A stretch of 64,000 bases of DNA from Paraburkholderia fungorum (GCF_003610895.1 NZ_MCAS01000008.1:62001-126000), one strand, 5' to 3'. Counted from the stretch's first letter, positions 17,445 to 27,876 are shown. Program-made: numbers and translations. The notes: generated by a model not told the origin, from the letters alone.

Positions 17445-18497
17445 TCACCCTTCACCGCGAGCCCCAAGCCATTCCGGGAGCAGAGGGTTGACGGTCTGCT
17501 CGCGTGCCGCAGCGGATAGACCCGTTGTGCTTTTTACCCGCGCAAACTCGACGGCCTCCCGAGGCATACAACCAAATCGCGCACGAAACGCACGGCTAAA
17601 ATATTTCTCGTCAGTAAATCCATGGCGCCAGGCCACATCTGCAATACGCTCCCTCGGCATATCCGGGTCAGAAAGCACGTCGTACGCCCGCTCCAGACGC
17701 TGTTGCTGAACCTGGCGCATGACCCCACCGTGCCCTGCGAACAGTTTGTAGAGTCTCGCCCGCGATACGCCAAGTGCCGCACTGATCACATCCGGCGACA
17801 AGTCCGCTCGCATCAGATTCGTCTCGATGAACTGACGCGCACGCCGGATCAACGCAATGTTGATTTCCGATTCCGCCTCGTTCAACGTTTCAGGTGAGCG
17901 CATCAGTGCCGCTCTCAATAGATTATTGGTGGCACGGGTCACATACGGAACGGCTTCGACATTCAACTGCTCCATATTGCCCATCAAGGAGAGCAGATGA
18001 TCTTTCAGAATGGCGCCAATCGCCGGATCAAAGATGTCGCCGTACCGCTTGAGATCGAGCGATTGAAATAGATCCCGCGGAATCACCAAACCAATGGTGT
18101 CACCGGTCGTCACCATGCAATCAAACGGCCTGTTCATGTCGAACAGGTAGAGGCCGCCTGCACGTGTACATCCCGTCGAGTGCGCCCACTCGCCGACCGC
18201 GCCCCCCGTCAGTTGCAGCACCAGATGGTAGTGATCGATCTGATCATTTCGAATCTTTTTGGTGCTTCGTATCGTCCGGTAAAGAACCTGCTGCTCCGGT
18301 TGGAGCCAACGGCGGCCAGCGAGCACGAACGGGCCGAATCGGGTCGCGTGAAATTCAGCATCGAACGGCACCGTCCCATTCTCGGGCCGTTCGTATTCAC
18401 ATGTCGAAATCGCCGCGGCCCACGCATCGAACCGTTGCGCTCCTGGCTCATCGACGGTCGTGAATCGATACATGTCCAGAGGGGAACCGTTAGACAT
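17445..18497 (-). CDS. AraC family transcriptional regulator
   Basis: 350 residues. The N-terminal 200 form an AraC-binding-like sensor domain, with 'FDAWAAAIS' and 'RFGPFVLAGRRW' blocks. The C-terminal 100 hold two helix-turn-helices; the second contains HGFTDEKYFSRAFRARFG. It is a clear paralogue of the protein at 20254-21228, matching in both domains. Possible targets are the neighbouring lipoprotein genes (inference). The ATG at 18497 lacks a clear ribosome site; M at 18473 is the alternative. Confidence 0.88.
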   Translation of the reverse strand: MSNGSPLDMYRFTTVDEPGAQRFDAWAAAISTCEYERPENGTVPFDAEFHATRFGPFVLAGRRWLQPEQQVLYRTIRSTKKIRNDQIDHYHLVLQLTGGAVGEWAHSTGCTRAGGLYLFDMNRPFDCMVTTGDTIGLVIPRDLFQSLDLKRYGDIFDPAIGAILKDHLLSLMGNMEQLNVEAVPYVTRATNNLLRAALMRSPETLNEAESEINIALIRRARQFIETNLMRADLSPDVISAALGVSRARLYKLFAGHGGVMRQVQQQRLERAYDVLSDPDMPRERIADVAWRHGFTDEKYFSRAFRARFGCMPREAVEFARVKSTTGLSAAAREQTVNPLLPEWLGARGEG

Positions 18498-18689
18498 GGC
18501 CGACCGCGGCGAACGAGGGACGCAGACGATACGAGCGGATCGATATGATCGCTGCCGGCCTGAATGAAGCTATGTGCATGAAGATTCCTTTCCGCGAAAG
18601 CGCACCGCACATACCGGTAGGTTCCTGCATCCACGGCACAGGGTGGCGATCGAACATTTATCAGGCGTGCGGCGCGCCCGCGTGGCCGA

Positions 18690-19016
18690 TCACTGACGCG
18701 GCTGGCATTTCCAGTCGTTGTACGTCGGTCTATCGATCGGCGTGAGTCCGGGGATCATGAAGACCGTACACAGGAACCGGCGCCCCTTGCCTGTCGTCGC
18801 GTCATAACTGACCTGCTGGCCGCCGAGAGCATTCTTTTGTCCGTACTGGACATTCGCGACCGTGACCTCATCGGACGAAGCCAGCCCCAGTGTCCGGGCC
18901 GTAGACGTCTGAACGTCAATCATGTTCATCTGCGTCGTGCCACATGCCGATACCGCCAGACCACAGACTACGGTTGCGATAGCAGTCCTTAATCTATTGC
19001 GTTTTCCTCTTTGCAT
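18690..19016 (-). CDS. Small lipoprotein
   Basis: 108 residues. Basic N-terminus MQRGKRNRL, hydrophobic core and lipobox VSAC; the mature part has 'NALGGQQVSYDATTGKGRRFLC' and a second cysteine at the end (WKCQPRQ). The ATG at 19016 has AGGGA 7 bases upstream; an upstream TTG at 19031 overlaps that site and is rejected. No family recognised. It lies 192 bases upstream of the first AraC gene, same strand. Confidence 0.65.
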   Translation of the reverse strand: MQRGKRNRLRTAIATVVCGLAVSACGTTQMNMIDVQTSTARTLGLASSDEVTVANVQYGQKNALGGQQVSYDATTGKGRRFLCTVFMIPGLTPIDRPTYNDWKCQPRQ

Positions 19017-19067
19017 ACTTTTCCCTGTCAACTCAAATAGCTCACATTCATGATGTACATGTCGTTG

Positions 19068-19646
19068 TTACGACCCCGGGGTATAGAAGCTCGCCTGCAC
19101 TTCGGTGCCGATGTTGTACACATCCAGGATCCACAGGAGTGCCAGGGTGCCGGACGAGCTGCCACCTAGCGCGGGCCAGTCGGTGCCTTGCGGGTGTTGC
19201 CCAAACAGGGTCGGCGCACCCCAGGCACCAGCCGAGTAGCGGCTTGCAAGGACATCGGTCGATCCTGGCGTGCCCGAGTCCCGCCAGGCCACCGTCGCAT
19301 TCCCGGTATCGTCGAGCGCAAGTTGCGGCAAGCGCTGCTGCAACAGGTCCGGATGCAGGGACAACTGCTGCGTCGTTCCCCATTTACCGTTCGTGTCCGA
19401 TACGTTCGCATACAACGCCGCGTCCGGCCCGTACCACGCCACCAGCGCAACCCCGTCCGGGTTGACGTTCAGCACCGGGTAGTAACCGACATCCGCCATA
19501 TTCATGAACGGGGCAACCGGCTGCCCGGCCTGCCAGCCGGTAAATAAAACGCGGCAATTCACAAGGCAGGCAGAAAGACGCTCTATTCCCGAGCCACGCA
19601 TAAGGCGCACACTACTCGACGCCCTCATGGGGCTGAGGACCCGCAA
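19068..19646 (-). pseudogene. Truncated beta-propeller-like repeat gene
   Basis: About 190 codons. From residue 56 on there are three related units of 35-37 residues (56-90, 106-142, 157-191), each with a 'P-x-L-x(2)-D/P-x-G-x-A-x-V-A-W' type strand pair and the first two ending in W-G. Such units normally occur in long tandem series in secreted proteins. Here the first 40-50 codons look unrelated and there is no signal peptide, so the gene has probably lost its 5' part. An internal ATG at 19505 could make a short product. Confidence 0.5.
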
Positions 19647-20253
19647 AAATGTTCCGCATAAGTACCTGCGGCATAATAAATTAACACCCCGAGCAGCGAG
19701 GTGGATGGGTGTCTACAGTTGGTGGATTTCCGTATTAATGGGATCGATTTAACAAATGCGCAGTTGGTTTTTGTCTATCGATAGAATCATGGCCATGCGG
19801 CTCGAATGGATTATTACAAATTGGAAAGCAGCTTCAATTGCTTTCAAGAAAGTAAGCATCTGCCAGTCGTCGTACCGAACCAGTCCGACGGCATCCGTAG
19901 AGGGAATTTTTCACGGATCACATGGATGGGGTCGCGCCTCCCAACTTCAGCGTTCAGCGGTCGACGGCAGCCAGCGGAAGGAGGAGTCGCGACCCGGGCG
20001 TGAACGCGCGTCCGGAATGGCATGGACCCATAATCCAAGCATGTTAAATTTTGCGAATGCGCTTTGACCGCGGGCTCGCCAGGAAAACCCGCCATACAGG
20101 CGCGGCATGTTATTGTGAAAGATCCCCTGCAGATGCTTCATCGGGTAAGCGTCACCGCGCGGCCCCTGGCAGGGTTACGGTTACGAATAAGCTGACTGGC
20201 GACTACATACCGCGCCAATACCTCAGCTCGTTCGCCAACGACCTTGAGTTCCT
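19647..20253. other. Gene-poor stretch
   Basis: 607 bases between the truncated gene and the second AraC gene. It is more AT-rich near 19670-19860. Only short frames without ribosome sites were seen. The 3' end must carry the AraC promoter, but no convincing -35/-10 pair was found. Confidence 0.5.
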
Positions 20254-21228
20254 ATGAGCAGCGAATCATCGCGTCCGCATGTCGAGCGTTTTGCCACGTC
20301 CGATGCTCCGCCTGACGAGCAGTTTGATGCATGGGCGGTTGAAGTGCCATTCTTCAATTTCGCTCCAGACAGACGCGTGCTTGGTGCGTTCGACATGCAT
20401 TGTCAGCATGTCTCGTTTGGACCGTTCGTCCTTGAAAATCGCGTCTGGAAAGACGGGCCATCTGCGGCAAGCTTCGGTGCCGATCGAACCTCGCGCCACA
20501 TCCACGCGGATCAGCACGACTACTACTGCTTCAACCTGCAAGTCGGCGGCTCGCTAAGCCTTCGCACCCGATCCGTGTCTCAGATCAAGCAGAACGGCGA
20601 CCTGTATCTGCTCGACTACGGACGACCGTTCGAATACATCACCACGAGCGGCCACGAGATTTCCCTCGCGGTGCCGCGCGCGCTGCTACCTCCGAAGGTA
20701 GAACGGCTGCACGGATGTTCGCTCTCCCAAGGCTCTACCGCCCTGCTACGGGACCATCTGCTTTCGCTTCGCGAAAACCTGCCCAAACTGAGCACGGCCG
20801 AGCTTCCCTACATTGCCGATGCAACGACGCAACTGCTTCTGGCTTGCGTGCAGAACACGCCCGACGGACTCCCGGAATCCCATCGTGTCGTCGACGAACT
20901 GCTTACCCGACGCGTACGTCACTACATCGACACGCATCTGCTTGAGGCCGACTTGACGCCCGATCGCATTTGCCGGGAAGCGGGGATATCACGAGCAAAG
21001 CTGTATCAGCTATTTACGCCTTCCGGAGGCGTCATGCGCGAGATCCACCAACGCCGACTCCATCTGGCTCATCAGGTGCTGTCGAGTGGTCAAGGACGCA
21101 GCGAGAAAATCCGGACTATCGCACGACGTTTTGGCTTCACCGACGAGAAATACTTCAGTCGTGCGTTCAGGGCACGGTACGGCTATGCGCCTAGCGAAGC
21201 ATTTGAACGTACGAAGGAAGAAAAATGA
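20254..21228 (+). CDS. AraC family transcriptional regulator (paralogue of 17445-18497)
   Basis: 324 residues with the same two-part layout as its paralogue: 'EQFDAWAVEVPFFNF' and 'VSFGPFVLENRVW' in the sensor domain, and 'FGFTDEKYFSRAFRARYG' in the second helix-turn-helix. It should activate genes in response to a small ligand. It lacks the C-terminal tail of about 25 residues of the other copy. It is convergent with the alpha/beta hydrolase downstream (13-base gap). Confidence 0.88.
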   Translation: MSSESSRPHVERFATSDAPPDEQFDAWAVEVPFFNFAPDRRVLGAFDMHCQHVSFGPFVLENRVWKDGPSAASFGADRTSRHIHADQHDYYCFNLQVGGSLSLRTRSVSQIKQNGDLYLLDYGRPFEYITTSGHEISLAVPRALLPPKVERLHGCSLSQGSTALLRDHLLSLRENLPKLSTAELPYIADATTQLLLACVQNTPDGLPESHRVVDELLTRRVRHYIDTHLLEADLTPDRICREAGISRAKLYQLFTPSGGVMREIHQRRLHLAHQVLSSGQGRSEKIRTIARRFGFTDEKYFSRAFRARYGYAPSEAFERTKEEK

Positions 21229-21240
21229 TCACGCTGGGAT

Positions 21241-22197
21241 CTACCGAAGATTCGCTTGAAAAAACGTAAGCACCATCTCGTCAAACTGCTTGTGAAAGAC
21301 TATGCGATCGAAGCCGTTCGCATCGACGCAGAGCCCCGGCTCATTGGGCTTCATTGCCGCAGGACATGGAGCAAGAAAGGCAAAATGCGCGGCGTTGGAA
21401 ACAATGTGATATTCAGGCCTGTGAGGAAGGGTCCTGGCAAGTGCGTCAGCGTTGCGCGGCAGCACGCCGGCGCCCCCGAACTGGGAAGCCCAAAGCTGGA
21501 CTGGCGCTTGCACGTTCTTCAGGCTCTCCGTGGTTGGGAATGCATTGAACGGGTCCGCCAGCACAAAGGCTTTGATCCGCGCGTCGTGAGTCAGGTGATC
21601 GGTCGGTACCTCTCCACTTCGAGCCTGTTTGCAAATCGGGGCTCTCGGGTCCGGGCACGTAATATCGGCGTGCGGGAAATCCGGGTTACCGCCGGCCAAC
21701 ACCAGCCCCGTGTAGCCACCGCGCGAAAAGCCAAAAAAGCCAATCCGGTGAGGGTCGATTCTGGCCGCGTCGGGGGCGGCGCTCAACATGTAATCGATGA
21801 GACGCTTGATGTCGGTCGGTCGCTCGACGAACACAGACATATCGTCGGCGCGGGTCATGTCAGAGAATGTATCGCCGGGATGATTGATTGCCGCCACGAC
21901 AAAGCCCGCGTCGGCAAGCGTCTCGGCAAGGTCTCGGTGGCCAAGATACGATCCGCCATAGCCGTGTGAAATGACAACGAGGGGAAGCTTTTCGCCAGCG
22001 GTCGGACAGTCGCGCCGCCCCTTCAGGACATATGGCCCGATCGGCACCTCCTGGGCGGGCTCTGCACACGGTGTCCACACTATCGCCTTTAACGCCGGAC
22101 CGCCTGCATCGGACGGAATCTGCGCGAACTTTATTCCCGCGGCGTGTGCGATTGCCGCAGACAAGCACAACAGAACAGCTGATATGAACGTTTTCAT
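21241..22197 (-). CDS. Secreted alpha/beta hydrolase, dienelactone/PAF-acetylhydrolase-like
   Basis: 318 residues with a cleavable signal peptide (MKTFISAVLLCLSAAIAHAA). Core motifs are the oxyanion loop ISHGYGGS, 'INHPGDTF', nucleophile S158 in GFSRGG, and a late histidine in NAAHFAFLAPC. The 'HPGDT' and 'GFSRGG' blocks are typical of the predicted dienelactone hydrolases and platelet-activating-factor acetylhydrolase-like enzymes. Four to six cysteines may form disulfides in the periplasm. Substrate unknown. Confidence 0.85.
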   Translation of the reverse strand: MKTFISAVLLCLSAAIAHAAGIKFAQIPSDAGGPALKAIVWTPCAEPAQEVPIGPYVLKGRRDCPTAGEKLPLVVISHGYGGSYLGHRDLAETLADAGFVVAAINHPGDTFSDMTRADDMSVFVERPTDIKRLIDYMLSAAPDAARIDPHRIGFFGFSRGGYTGLVLAGGNPDFPHADITCPDPRAPICKQARSGEVPTDHLTHDARIKAFVLADPFNAFPTTESLKNVQAPVQLWASQFGGAGVLPRNADALARTLPHRPEYHIVSNAAHFAFLAPCPAAMKPNEPGLCVDANGFDRIVFHKQFDEMVLTFFQANLR

Positions 22198-22578
22198 GTG
22201 GTTTTGAGAGGCAAGTTGTTTGCTTTCAATACGCTGACTGGCGGTATCACGGCGAAACTGCTCAAAAGCTGAATTCGATCAGGTTCCGACTTTATCCTCT
22301 TGCACCATGGGCGGGATTTCGGATGATGCGGTCGCTCAGGTGTCCGAATTCCCGCACAATCGAATGGTGTCTGATGGCCGCACTAAGCCTGACGAAAGGC
22401 CCGGCTCGACCATTGCAACCGGCGAACCAGTTGCGAGTCTAGCGTCGAGGTCCGGCGTGCAGCCGCCATTCGCCTGGATGCTATCGCAAACGACCATCGA
22501 GGCAAACATGACAGTTTCCCCACGGCAGACTGGCTACTGGTTCTTGCTGCCGACCAGCACAGACGCTGGCGCACGATG
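22198..22578. other. Intergenic stretch, nothing clear
   Basis: 381 bases between two minus-strand genes. Short frames on both strands have neither ribosome sites nor recognisable motifs. It presumably contains the promoter of the secreted hydrolase. Confidence 0.5.
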
Positions 22579-22998
22579 CTACTCAACGTCCTTTGCGAAG
22601 TGATAACAAACGATTTTCAAGCCTTGATTGAGATAGAACTTGTGCGCCGCGTGACGTTGGACTCCCGAATCGAGATGGATCACATTGCACTTCTCTGTGC
22701 GAGCAAAATCAGCCAGCCAGCCCATCATTGCAGAACCCTTGCCATTTGATCGCACACTCTCCGGCGTGACAAGGTCCTCGACGTACAGATGCTTACCCAT
22801 GAACAGGTTGTGGGCGACCCTGAATCCTGCAACACACATTACCGTGTCGTCATCGCTGTCATAGGCTAGTCGGTAGCCTTCGGCCATCATGCTTCTGATC
22901 GTGGGGAGGAAACTACTTTGCTCAAGATTTGGGCGTAGCTGACGCAACGGATCGAAGCAGGCATAAATTTCGTCGTCTGTAGTCGCGATGGAGATCAT
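22579..22998 (-). CDS. GNAT family N-acetyltransferase
   Basis: 139 residues from the ATG at 22998 (MISIATTDDE, a normal GNAT start); an ATG at 23028 is in frame. The acetyl-CoA-binding strand and loop are LYVEDLVTPESVRSNGKGSAMMGWL, with R/Q-x-x-G-x-G/A replaced by R-S-N-G-K-G-S. The C-terminal 'VQRHAAHKFYLNQG' is the usual GNAT motif B. Substrate unknown. A CGTTGGTCCAACG palindrome at 23031-23043 lies just upstream and may be an operator. Confidence 0.8.
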   Translation of the reverse strand: MISIATTDDEIYACFDPLRQLRPNLEQSSFLPTIRSMMAEGYRLAYDSDDDTVMCVAGFRVAHNLFMGKHLYVEDLVTPESVRSNGKGSAMMGWLADFARTEKCNVIHLDSGVQRHAAHKFYLNQGLKIVCYHFAKDVE

Positions 22999-23163
22999 GG
23001 GGCTGGAGTTATATATAGAACGAGTCATAGCGTTGGTCCAACGAGATAACCAACGTGATTGTCAACATATTCGAGAGACCACTCCTGGCGGCGATTAGGC
23101 CAGTCGCTTGCCTGATCGATACCTTAGTTAAATGTCATTTTATGGCCGACTCCTGGGCCTTGA

Positions 23164-23505
23164 TCAGTCGACAATGAAGAGCTTCGCACCTGTCCTGGTG
23201 TACGACTGATGCGGCTCCGCATTGTCGCCAACCTGGTAGCTCATGCCTGCGGTCAAGGCGAACTTCCGCCCATCCTCCAGCGTTGTTTCCAGCTCTCCCT
23301 CCAGACAGAAAAGAATATGTCCTTTTTGACACCAATGATCCGCGAGATAGCCCGGGGTATATTCCACCATCCGCACGCGGATCTGGTTCGGCTTCTCACC
23401 AAAAAACTGTGTGCGCCAAAAGGCCATGCCCGTTTCCCCCGGGTGCTCTGTTCCTTCGATTTCCGGCCAGTTGGTCGTGCCGAAAGCAAACGTATCCATT
23501 TTCAT
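23164..23505 (-). CDS. DHCW-motif cupin fold protein
   Basis: 113 residues, a single small cupin. The segment YLADHWCQKGHILFCLEGEL carries the cupin metal-site histidines and the tetrad that names the family, here in the order D-H-W-C; the second cupin motif is near GMSYQVGDN. Function of the family is unknown. The ATG at 23505 has a GGAAG site. The frame continues upstream to 23757 but that part does not look like protein. Confidence 0.8.
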   Translation of the reverse strand: MKMDTFAFGTTNWPEIEGTEHPGETGMAFWRTQFFGEKPNQIRVRMVEYTPGYLADHWCQKGHILFCLEGELETTLEDGRKFALTAGMSYQVGDNAEPHQSYTRTGAKLFIVD

Positions 23506-23765
23506 TCTGTCGCTTCCATTACAAGTCGGACCCATACCCGGGTCGATCCGCTGTCGCGATCCGCGGGTTGCGTTCGCATCCGACAGTCTTGAGAGGCTGA
23601 AGATTTTTACACACTCGCCGAGTGGATTGTTGGCGATCCATGTCGTCGTCGCGAGTGTCGCGTTGTGGCCGCACTGCGTCTCACGACCGGGCGCGATGAT
23701 CGTCTCAAGCCTGCGTTTCATGCGAAAGGTGTGAGCCGAACACCTCATGGCCAACACAGCAGCCT

Positions 23766-24875
23766 TTACGACACTGCCTCAACCGTCATGAGGGCGGCCG
23801 CGACCGCATCGCCCATCTCGTTGGTTCCGACCTTGCGCGTGCCGGCTCCCCATATGTCGGCCGTGCGCAGCCCTTGCGCGAGCACGCGCCTGACCGCCGT
23901 CTCGATGCGCTCGGCCTCATCAGGCAGGTTCAGCGAATGGCGAAGCATCATTGCCGCAGACAGGATGGTCGCGAGAGGATTCGCGATGTCCTTGCCAGCG
24001 ATATCTGGCGCCGAACCGTGCGAGGGCTCATACAAACCCTTGCCGTTCGCGTCGAGGGACGCTGAGGGCAACATGCCAATCGACCCGGTCAGCATCGCCG
24101 CTTCGTCCGACAGGATATCGCCGAACAGGTTGCCGGTGACGATCACGTCGAACGTCTTCGGCGCGCGCACCAGTTGCATGGCGGCGTTGTCGATGTACAT
24201 ATGCGTGAGCTCGACGTCGGGATATTCGCTGGCCACCTTGATCATCGTGTCGCGCCAGAATTGCGAGGTCTCCAGCACATTGGCCTTGTCGACGCTGCAC
24301 AGACGCTTGCCGCGCTTTTGCGCGGCGCGAAAGGCGACATGGGCCACGCGAACGATTTCCGGCGCGCTGTAGCGCATAGTGTCAAACCCTTCGTCGTGCC
24401 CCTGGAACGGTCCGTCGGGCGCGAAACGCGTGCCGCGCGGCTCGCCGAAATACACGTCACCGGTCAGATCGCGGATGATCAGGATGTCGAGGCCGGCAAC
24501 GACTTCCGGCTTGAGCGTCGACGCGGCTGACAGTTCCGGATACAGCATCGCCGGGCGCAGGTTGGCGAACAACGCCAGGTGCTTGCGCAGGCCGAGGATG
24601 GCCTGTTCCGGTCGCAGCGACCGTTCGAGCCTGTCGTATTGCCAGTCGCCGACGGCGCCGAGGAGAATCGCATCGGCTGATTTTGCCAGCCGCAGCGTGC
24701 GCTCGGGCAAGGGATGGCCGTAGATAGCATAGCCAGCACCGCCCACCGGCGCTTCTTCCAACTCGAAGGGACAACCGAGCGCGTTGAGTACCTTGACGGC
24801 CTGCGCCGTGATCTCAGGACCGATACCGTCACCGGGTAAAACAGCAATTCTGGGATTCATGCGAGTTGAGTTCAT
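23766..24875 (-). CDS. 3-isopropylmalate dehydrogenase-like protein, stand-alone
   Basis: 369 residues, full length for LeuB. Features are the N-terminal [11 protein letters not shown], the substrate arginines in the [13 protein letters not shown] block, the metal-site region [19 protein letters not shown] and the NAD loop [13 protein letters not shown]. LeuB oxidatively decarboxylates 3-isopropylmalate in leucine synthesis, but leuC and leuD are absent, and Burkholderiaceae normally keep leuB with them elsewhere. This copy may be a second isozyme or act on a related 2-alkylmalate or tartrate. ATGs at 24875 and 24860 are both weakly supported. Confidence 0.85.
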   Translation of the reverse strand: MNSTRMNPRIAVLPGDGIGPEITAQAVKVLNALGCPFELEEAPVGGAGYAIYGHPLPERTLRLAKSADAILLGAVGDWQYDRLERSLRPEQAILGLRKHLALFANLRPAMLYPELSAASTLKPEVVAGLDILIIRDLTGDVYFGEPRGTRFAPDGPFQGHDEGFDTMRYSAPEIVRVAHVAFRAAQKRGKRLCSVDKANVLETSQFWRDTMIKVASEYPDVELTHMYIDNAAMQLVRAPKTFDVIVTGNLFGDILSDEAAMLTGSIGMLPSASLDANGKGLYEPSHGSAPDIAGKDIANPLATILSAAMMLRHSLNLPDEAERIETAVRRVLAQGLRTADIWGAGTRKVGTNEMGDAVAAALMTVEAVS

Positions 24876-25387
24876 GTCGATTGAGGAATTTCAGAGTAAT
24901 CGACGTGCCTCCACGGAAAAAGATGAGCATTTATCCCGGTACAGGCAATGCCACGCTGGCCGAATCGCCTCGACCCCGCAGACTTGATCTGCGGGGATCC
25001 CCGAACGACCGGTTTTGGCCAATCCCGATCCGACAGCGAACTTCCGCAACAAGCCCACCCCAAGGCTCGCCACGCCAGCGTTCAAGCCCGTACTCGAAGC
25101 GATCGCCTCTCATGAACCCAACCGCTCGCCCAGAACACGACAGTACGCTGAACGCACCACGATAGCTGACCAGACGCGCCCACATGCACAGCACCGGATT
25201 CCCACGTGTCGGAATTTATCGAATCCACGTCGCATGATCGAAAATCCGCGGCGGTTCGCCTGCCGTAATCATGTGAGTCGACCCGTTCCCGTGCCACATC
25301 CTTCATCTGTCGATTTTCATCATCCGGAGGAAGCAGGCCAGCTGCACCGTGCCGTATACCTGTGTCGCTGGGCGCATGCGCATACTC
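24876..25387. other. Divergent intergenic region leuB-like / chemoreceptor
   Basis: 512 bases. Contains the hairpin at 24974-24996 and a GGAGGA at 25325-25330 that is too far from either chemoreceptor start to serve as a normal ribosome site. No gene recognised; frames here have improbable composition. Confidence 0.5.
24974..24996. repeat. Hairpin upstream of the leuB-like gene
   Basis: CCCCGCAGA (24974-24982), 5-base loop, TCTGCGGGG (24988-24996): a perfect 9-base stem about 100 bases before the leuB-like start. Its right arm is part of the palindrome CGGGGATCCCCG. It has no T run and could be a leader structure or a protein-binding site. Confidence 0.5.
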
Positions 25388-26965
25388 ATGCTCAAAAAAA
25401 TCACTATTCGCGGCGGTCTCGCCGCAACCATCGTCAGCTACACGCTGCTGCTGATTCTGGTAATCGTGGCGGGCATTGCCGGTTTGTACAGCAGCAATAC
25501 CGCGCTGCGCGAGATGTATCGCGACGACACGGCGTCGCTATTGCACCTGAAAACCAGTTCGGAGCGCTTACTGCTGCTACGTGGCGGCCTCGGCGAGGTG
25601 GAACAACTGGTCAGCGCAGGCAAGCCGGCCGGCCAGGAGATCAAGCGGCTGCACGCGCTTCTGGCTGAGAGCAATCGGGAGCTGGACGCGTACCGTGGCC
25701 TGCACAAGCTGGACGCTGCGGAGAAGCCGCTACTCGACGCGATGCAGGTAAAGCGCGAACAGCTGCTGAAGCAGGTATTTCAACTCGCCCTGAAACAGCT
25801 CGATGAAGACAACTTCGTCGACTTTCTCAGCACCCAGCGCGAAGCATCGGCATCGTTGTTCGCTGACTATCAAGCCGCGCTCACGGCTCTCGAGGAGTAT
25901 CAGGTCCAGCGTCAGCGGGCGCGGTTCGACGCTGCCGACGCGCACTTTCACATCATGCTATGGACACTCGGTGCAACAGCTATGGTGGCGCTTTGTATTG
26001 GCGTGTTTGCCCAGCGAATGCTTGCCGGGGCGATTGTCCGACCGATCAATACGGCAGTCGACTATTTCGGCCGGATTGCCGCCGGCGACCTTACAAGCAC
26101 GGTCAACGTGCAGCGCGACAACGAAATGGGATATCTGCTCAACGCGCTGAAGGGTATGCAACACAGCCTTGTTCAAACAGTTCAGAAAGTACGCCTCAGT
26201 ACTCAGGCGATCGTGCATGACGCGCAGGCGATCGCGAGCGGCAATCTGGACCTCTCGGCGCGTACCGAACAACAGGCCGCCTCGCTTCAGCAGGCCGCAG
26301 CCAGCATGGAACAGTTGACCGCGACGGTGAGGCAAAACGCCGACAACGCGCACAACGCCAGCGAACTTGCCATCGGCGCGTCCAACATCGCCTCCCGTGG
26401 AGGAGAAGTCGTAAGCCAGGTCATCGCAACCATGGATGCGATCTCCGATAGCTCAGGCGAGATCGTCGGCATCGTGAGCGTGATCGAAGGCATCGCGTTT
26501 CAAACCAACATTCTGGCACTGAATGCTGCAGTCGAGGCGGCACGCGCGGGTGAACAGGGCCGGGGCTTCGCTGTGGTTGCTGCCGAGGTTCGTAATCTGG
26601 CGCAACGCTCGGCGTCAGCGGCAAAGGAAATCAAGCAACTGATCGGCGACTCGACGCTCAAGATCAAGGACGGCAGTGCGCTCGTTGCTCGCGCCGGCAC
26701 GACCATGGAGGAAGTCGTCCAGGCCGTCAGCCGGGTAACGGCCATCATGGCCGAAATCAGCCTCGCGTCCAGCGAGCAGACGACCGGTATCGAACTGGTC
26801 AACAACACCGTCACCCAGATGGAAGAAATGACGCAACAGAATTCGGCAATGGTAGAGGAGGCATCGGCGGCGGCGGCCTCACTTGAGCAGCAGAGCCGGC
26901 AACTGGACGAAGCGGTGGCCGTATTCCGTGTGAACGAAGAAATGACTCATCGCGCCATTACCTGA
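25388..26965 (+). CDS. Methyl-accepting chemotaxis protein
   Basis: 525 residues. Transmembrane helix 1 spans about 12-33, a helical periplasmic sensor about 34-186 (four-helix-bundle type), transmembrane helix 2 about 188-207, then HAMP to about 262 and the long cytoplasmic coiled coil. The hairpin tip (368-398) has the strongly conserved [20 protein letters not shown] that contacts CheA and CheW. There is no C-terminal CheR-tether pentapeptide. It senses an unknown ligand. Start uncertain: ATG 25388 gives a normal N-terminus, GTG 25349 is an alternative. Confidence 0.92.
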   Translation: MLKKITIRGGLAATIVSYTLLLILVIVAGIAGLYSSNTALREMYRDDTASLLHLKTSSERLLLLRGGLGEVEQLVSAGKPAGQEIKRLHALLAESNRELDAYRGLHKLDAAEKPLLDAMQVKREQLLKQVFQLALKQLDEDNFVDFLSTQREASASLFADYQAALTALEEYQVQRQRARFDAADAHFHIMLWTLGATAMVALCIGVFAQRMLAGAIVRPINTAVDYFGRIAAGDLTSTVNVQRDNEMGYLLNALKGMQHSLVQTVQKVRLSTQAIVHDAQAIASGNLDLSARTEQQAASLQQAAASMEQLTATVRQNADNAHNASELAIGASNIASRGGEVVSQVIATMDAISDSSGEIVGIVSVIEGIAFQTNILALNAAVEAARAGEQGRGFAVVAAEVRNLAQRSASAAKEIKQLIGDSTLKIKDGSALVARAGTTMEEVVQAVSRVTAIMAEISLASSEQTTGIELVNNTVTQMEEMTQQNSAMVEEASAAAASLEQQSRQLDEAVAVFRVNEEMTHRAIT

Positions 26966-27102
26966 CAGAGCTCGACGTGAAAAGCGAAATCCATTCGTTC
27001 AATCCGCTGCGTTGACAACTGTCAGGCGCCCCCTTCACTCCCCGCCCTGGCCATAACAAGGATATCGCTGCCTGCCCGCGTCATCGCTACGCTAGCCAGT
27101 CC

Positions 27103-27876
27103 CTACGACGCCAGAATAATGCGCTTCAGTTTTTTCTTCAGGAGCGGAAAATCCTTACCCGCGGTTGCCTTTTCGTTTGTGATCAGCAGATCGATGCGAT
27201 CCGCAGGGCAATACCCAATTCGGCTGCGCAGTCCTATCTTGCTGTAATCGGCAAGGATAACCACTCGGTCCGCATTGGTGATCATCGCTCTGGATACCTC
27301 AGTTTCGGCGTGATCGAAGTTCGACGCGCCATGCTGCGAATCGATGCCGACTGGCGACAATAGCGCGATATCTGCCCGATGCCGCAGTATCTCCGCGACA
27401 GTCGTTCCGCCAACGGTCGCTGCGGCCCGGTTTCCGATCGAGCCCCCCAGTAGAATGACCTCGTTCGCCGGCGCACCCTGATCCGGGATGCCTCTCATCT
27501 TGAGTGCCACGTCGATCGAATTGGTGATGATAGTCAGGTTGGCCAGCCGGGCCAGCTCTTCGGCAAGCAGCGAGGTCGTCGTGCCCGCATCGATGAAAAG
27601 CGTCTGTCCGCTCGCAACAATGCTGGTGGCGGCCTTCGCGATCGCTGTCTTGAACTTGACGTGGGTATGGGCGCGCTCTGCGATCGGAGCCTCGTCGTCT
27701 GGCCTTGTGGCGCCGCCGCGCACCCGCCTTAGCTCACCGAGAACTTCCAGATCGAGCAAGTCCCGCCGGACCGTTTCACGGGAGACCTCGAGCTCCGTCA
27801 TGATGCGTTCGGTAGAGACCCTGTGCAGCGTAGACAGCAGCGCGCGGATTCTCCGGTAGCGATCTTCTTGCCACAT
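27103..27876 (-). CDS. DeoR family transcriptional regulator
   Basis: 257 residues. N-terminal helix-turn-helix about 4-55 with the family signature SRETVRRDLLDLE, then a DeoR-type sensor domain with 'FIDAGTTTSLLAEEL', 'ITNSIDVALKM' and 'LLGGSI', which in this family binds sugar phosphates. The ATG at 27876 follows AGGGAAA; an upstream start at 27936 is unlikely. No sugar gene is adjacent, so its target lies elsewhere or is the lipoprotein/phospholipase set on the other side of a 687-base gap. Confidence 0.88.
   Translation of the reverse strand: MWQEDRYRRIRALLSTLHRVSTERIMTELEVSRETVRRDLLDLEVLGELRRVRGGATRPDDEAPIAERAHTHVKFKTAIAKAATSIVASGQTLFIDAGTTTSLLAEELARLANLTIITNSIDVALKMRGIPDQGAPANEVILLGGSIGNRAAATVGGTTVAEILRHRADIALLSPVGIDSQHGASNFDHAETEVSRAMITNADRVVILADYSKIGLRSRIGYCPADRIDLLITNEKATAGKDFPLLKKKLKRIILAS

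Noticed and set aside
22307..22603. Plus-strand frame that at first recalled a transposase helix-turn-helix
   Set aside because: Only a few residues fit; no inverted repeats, no second transposase gene and no ribosome site.
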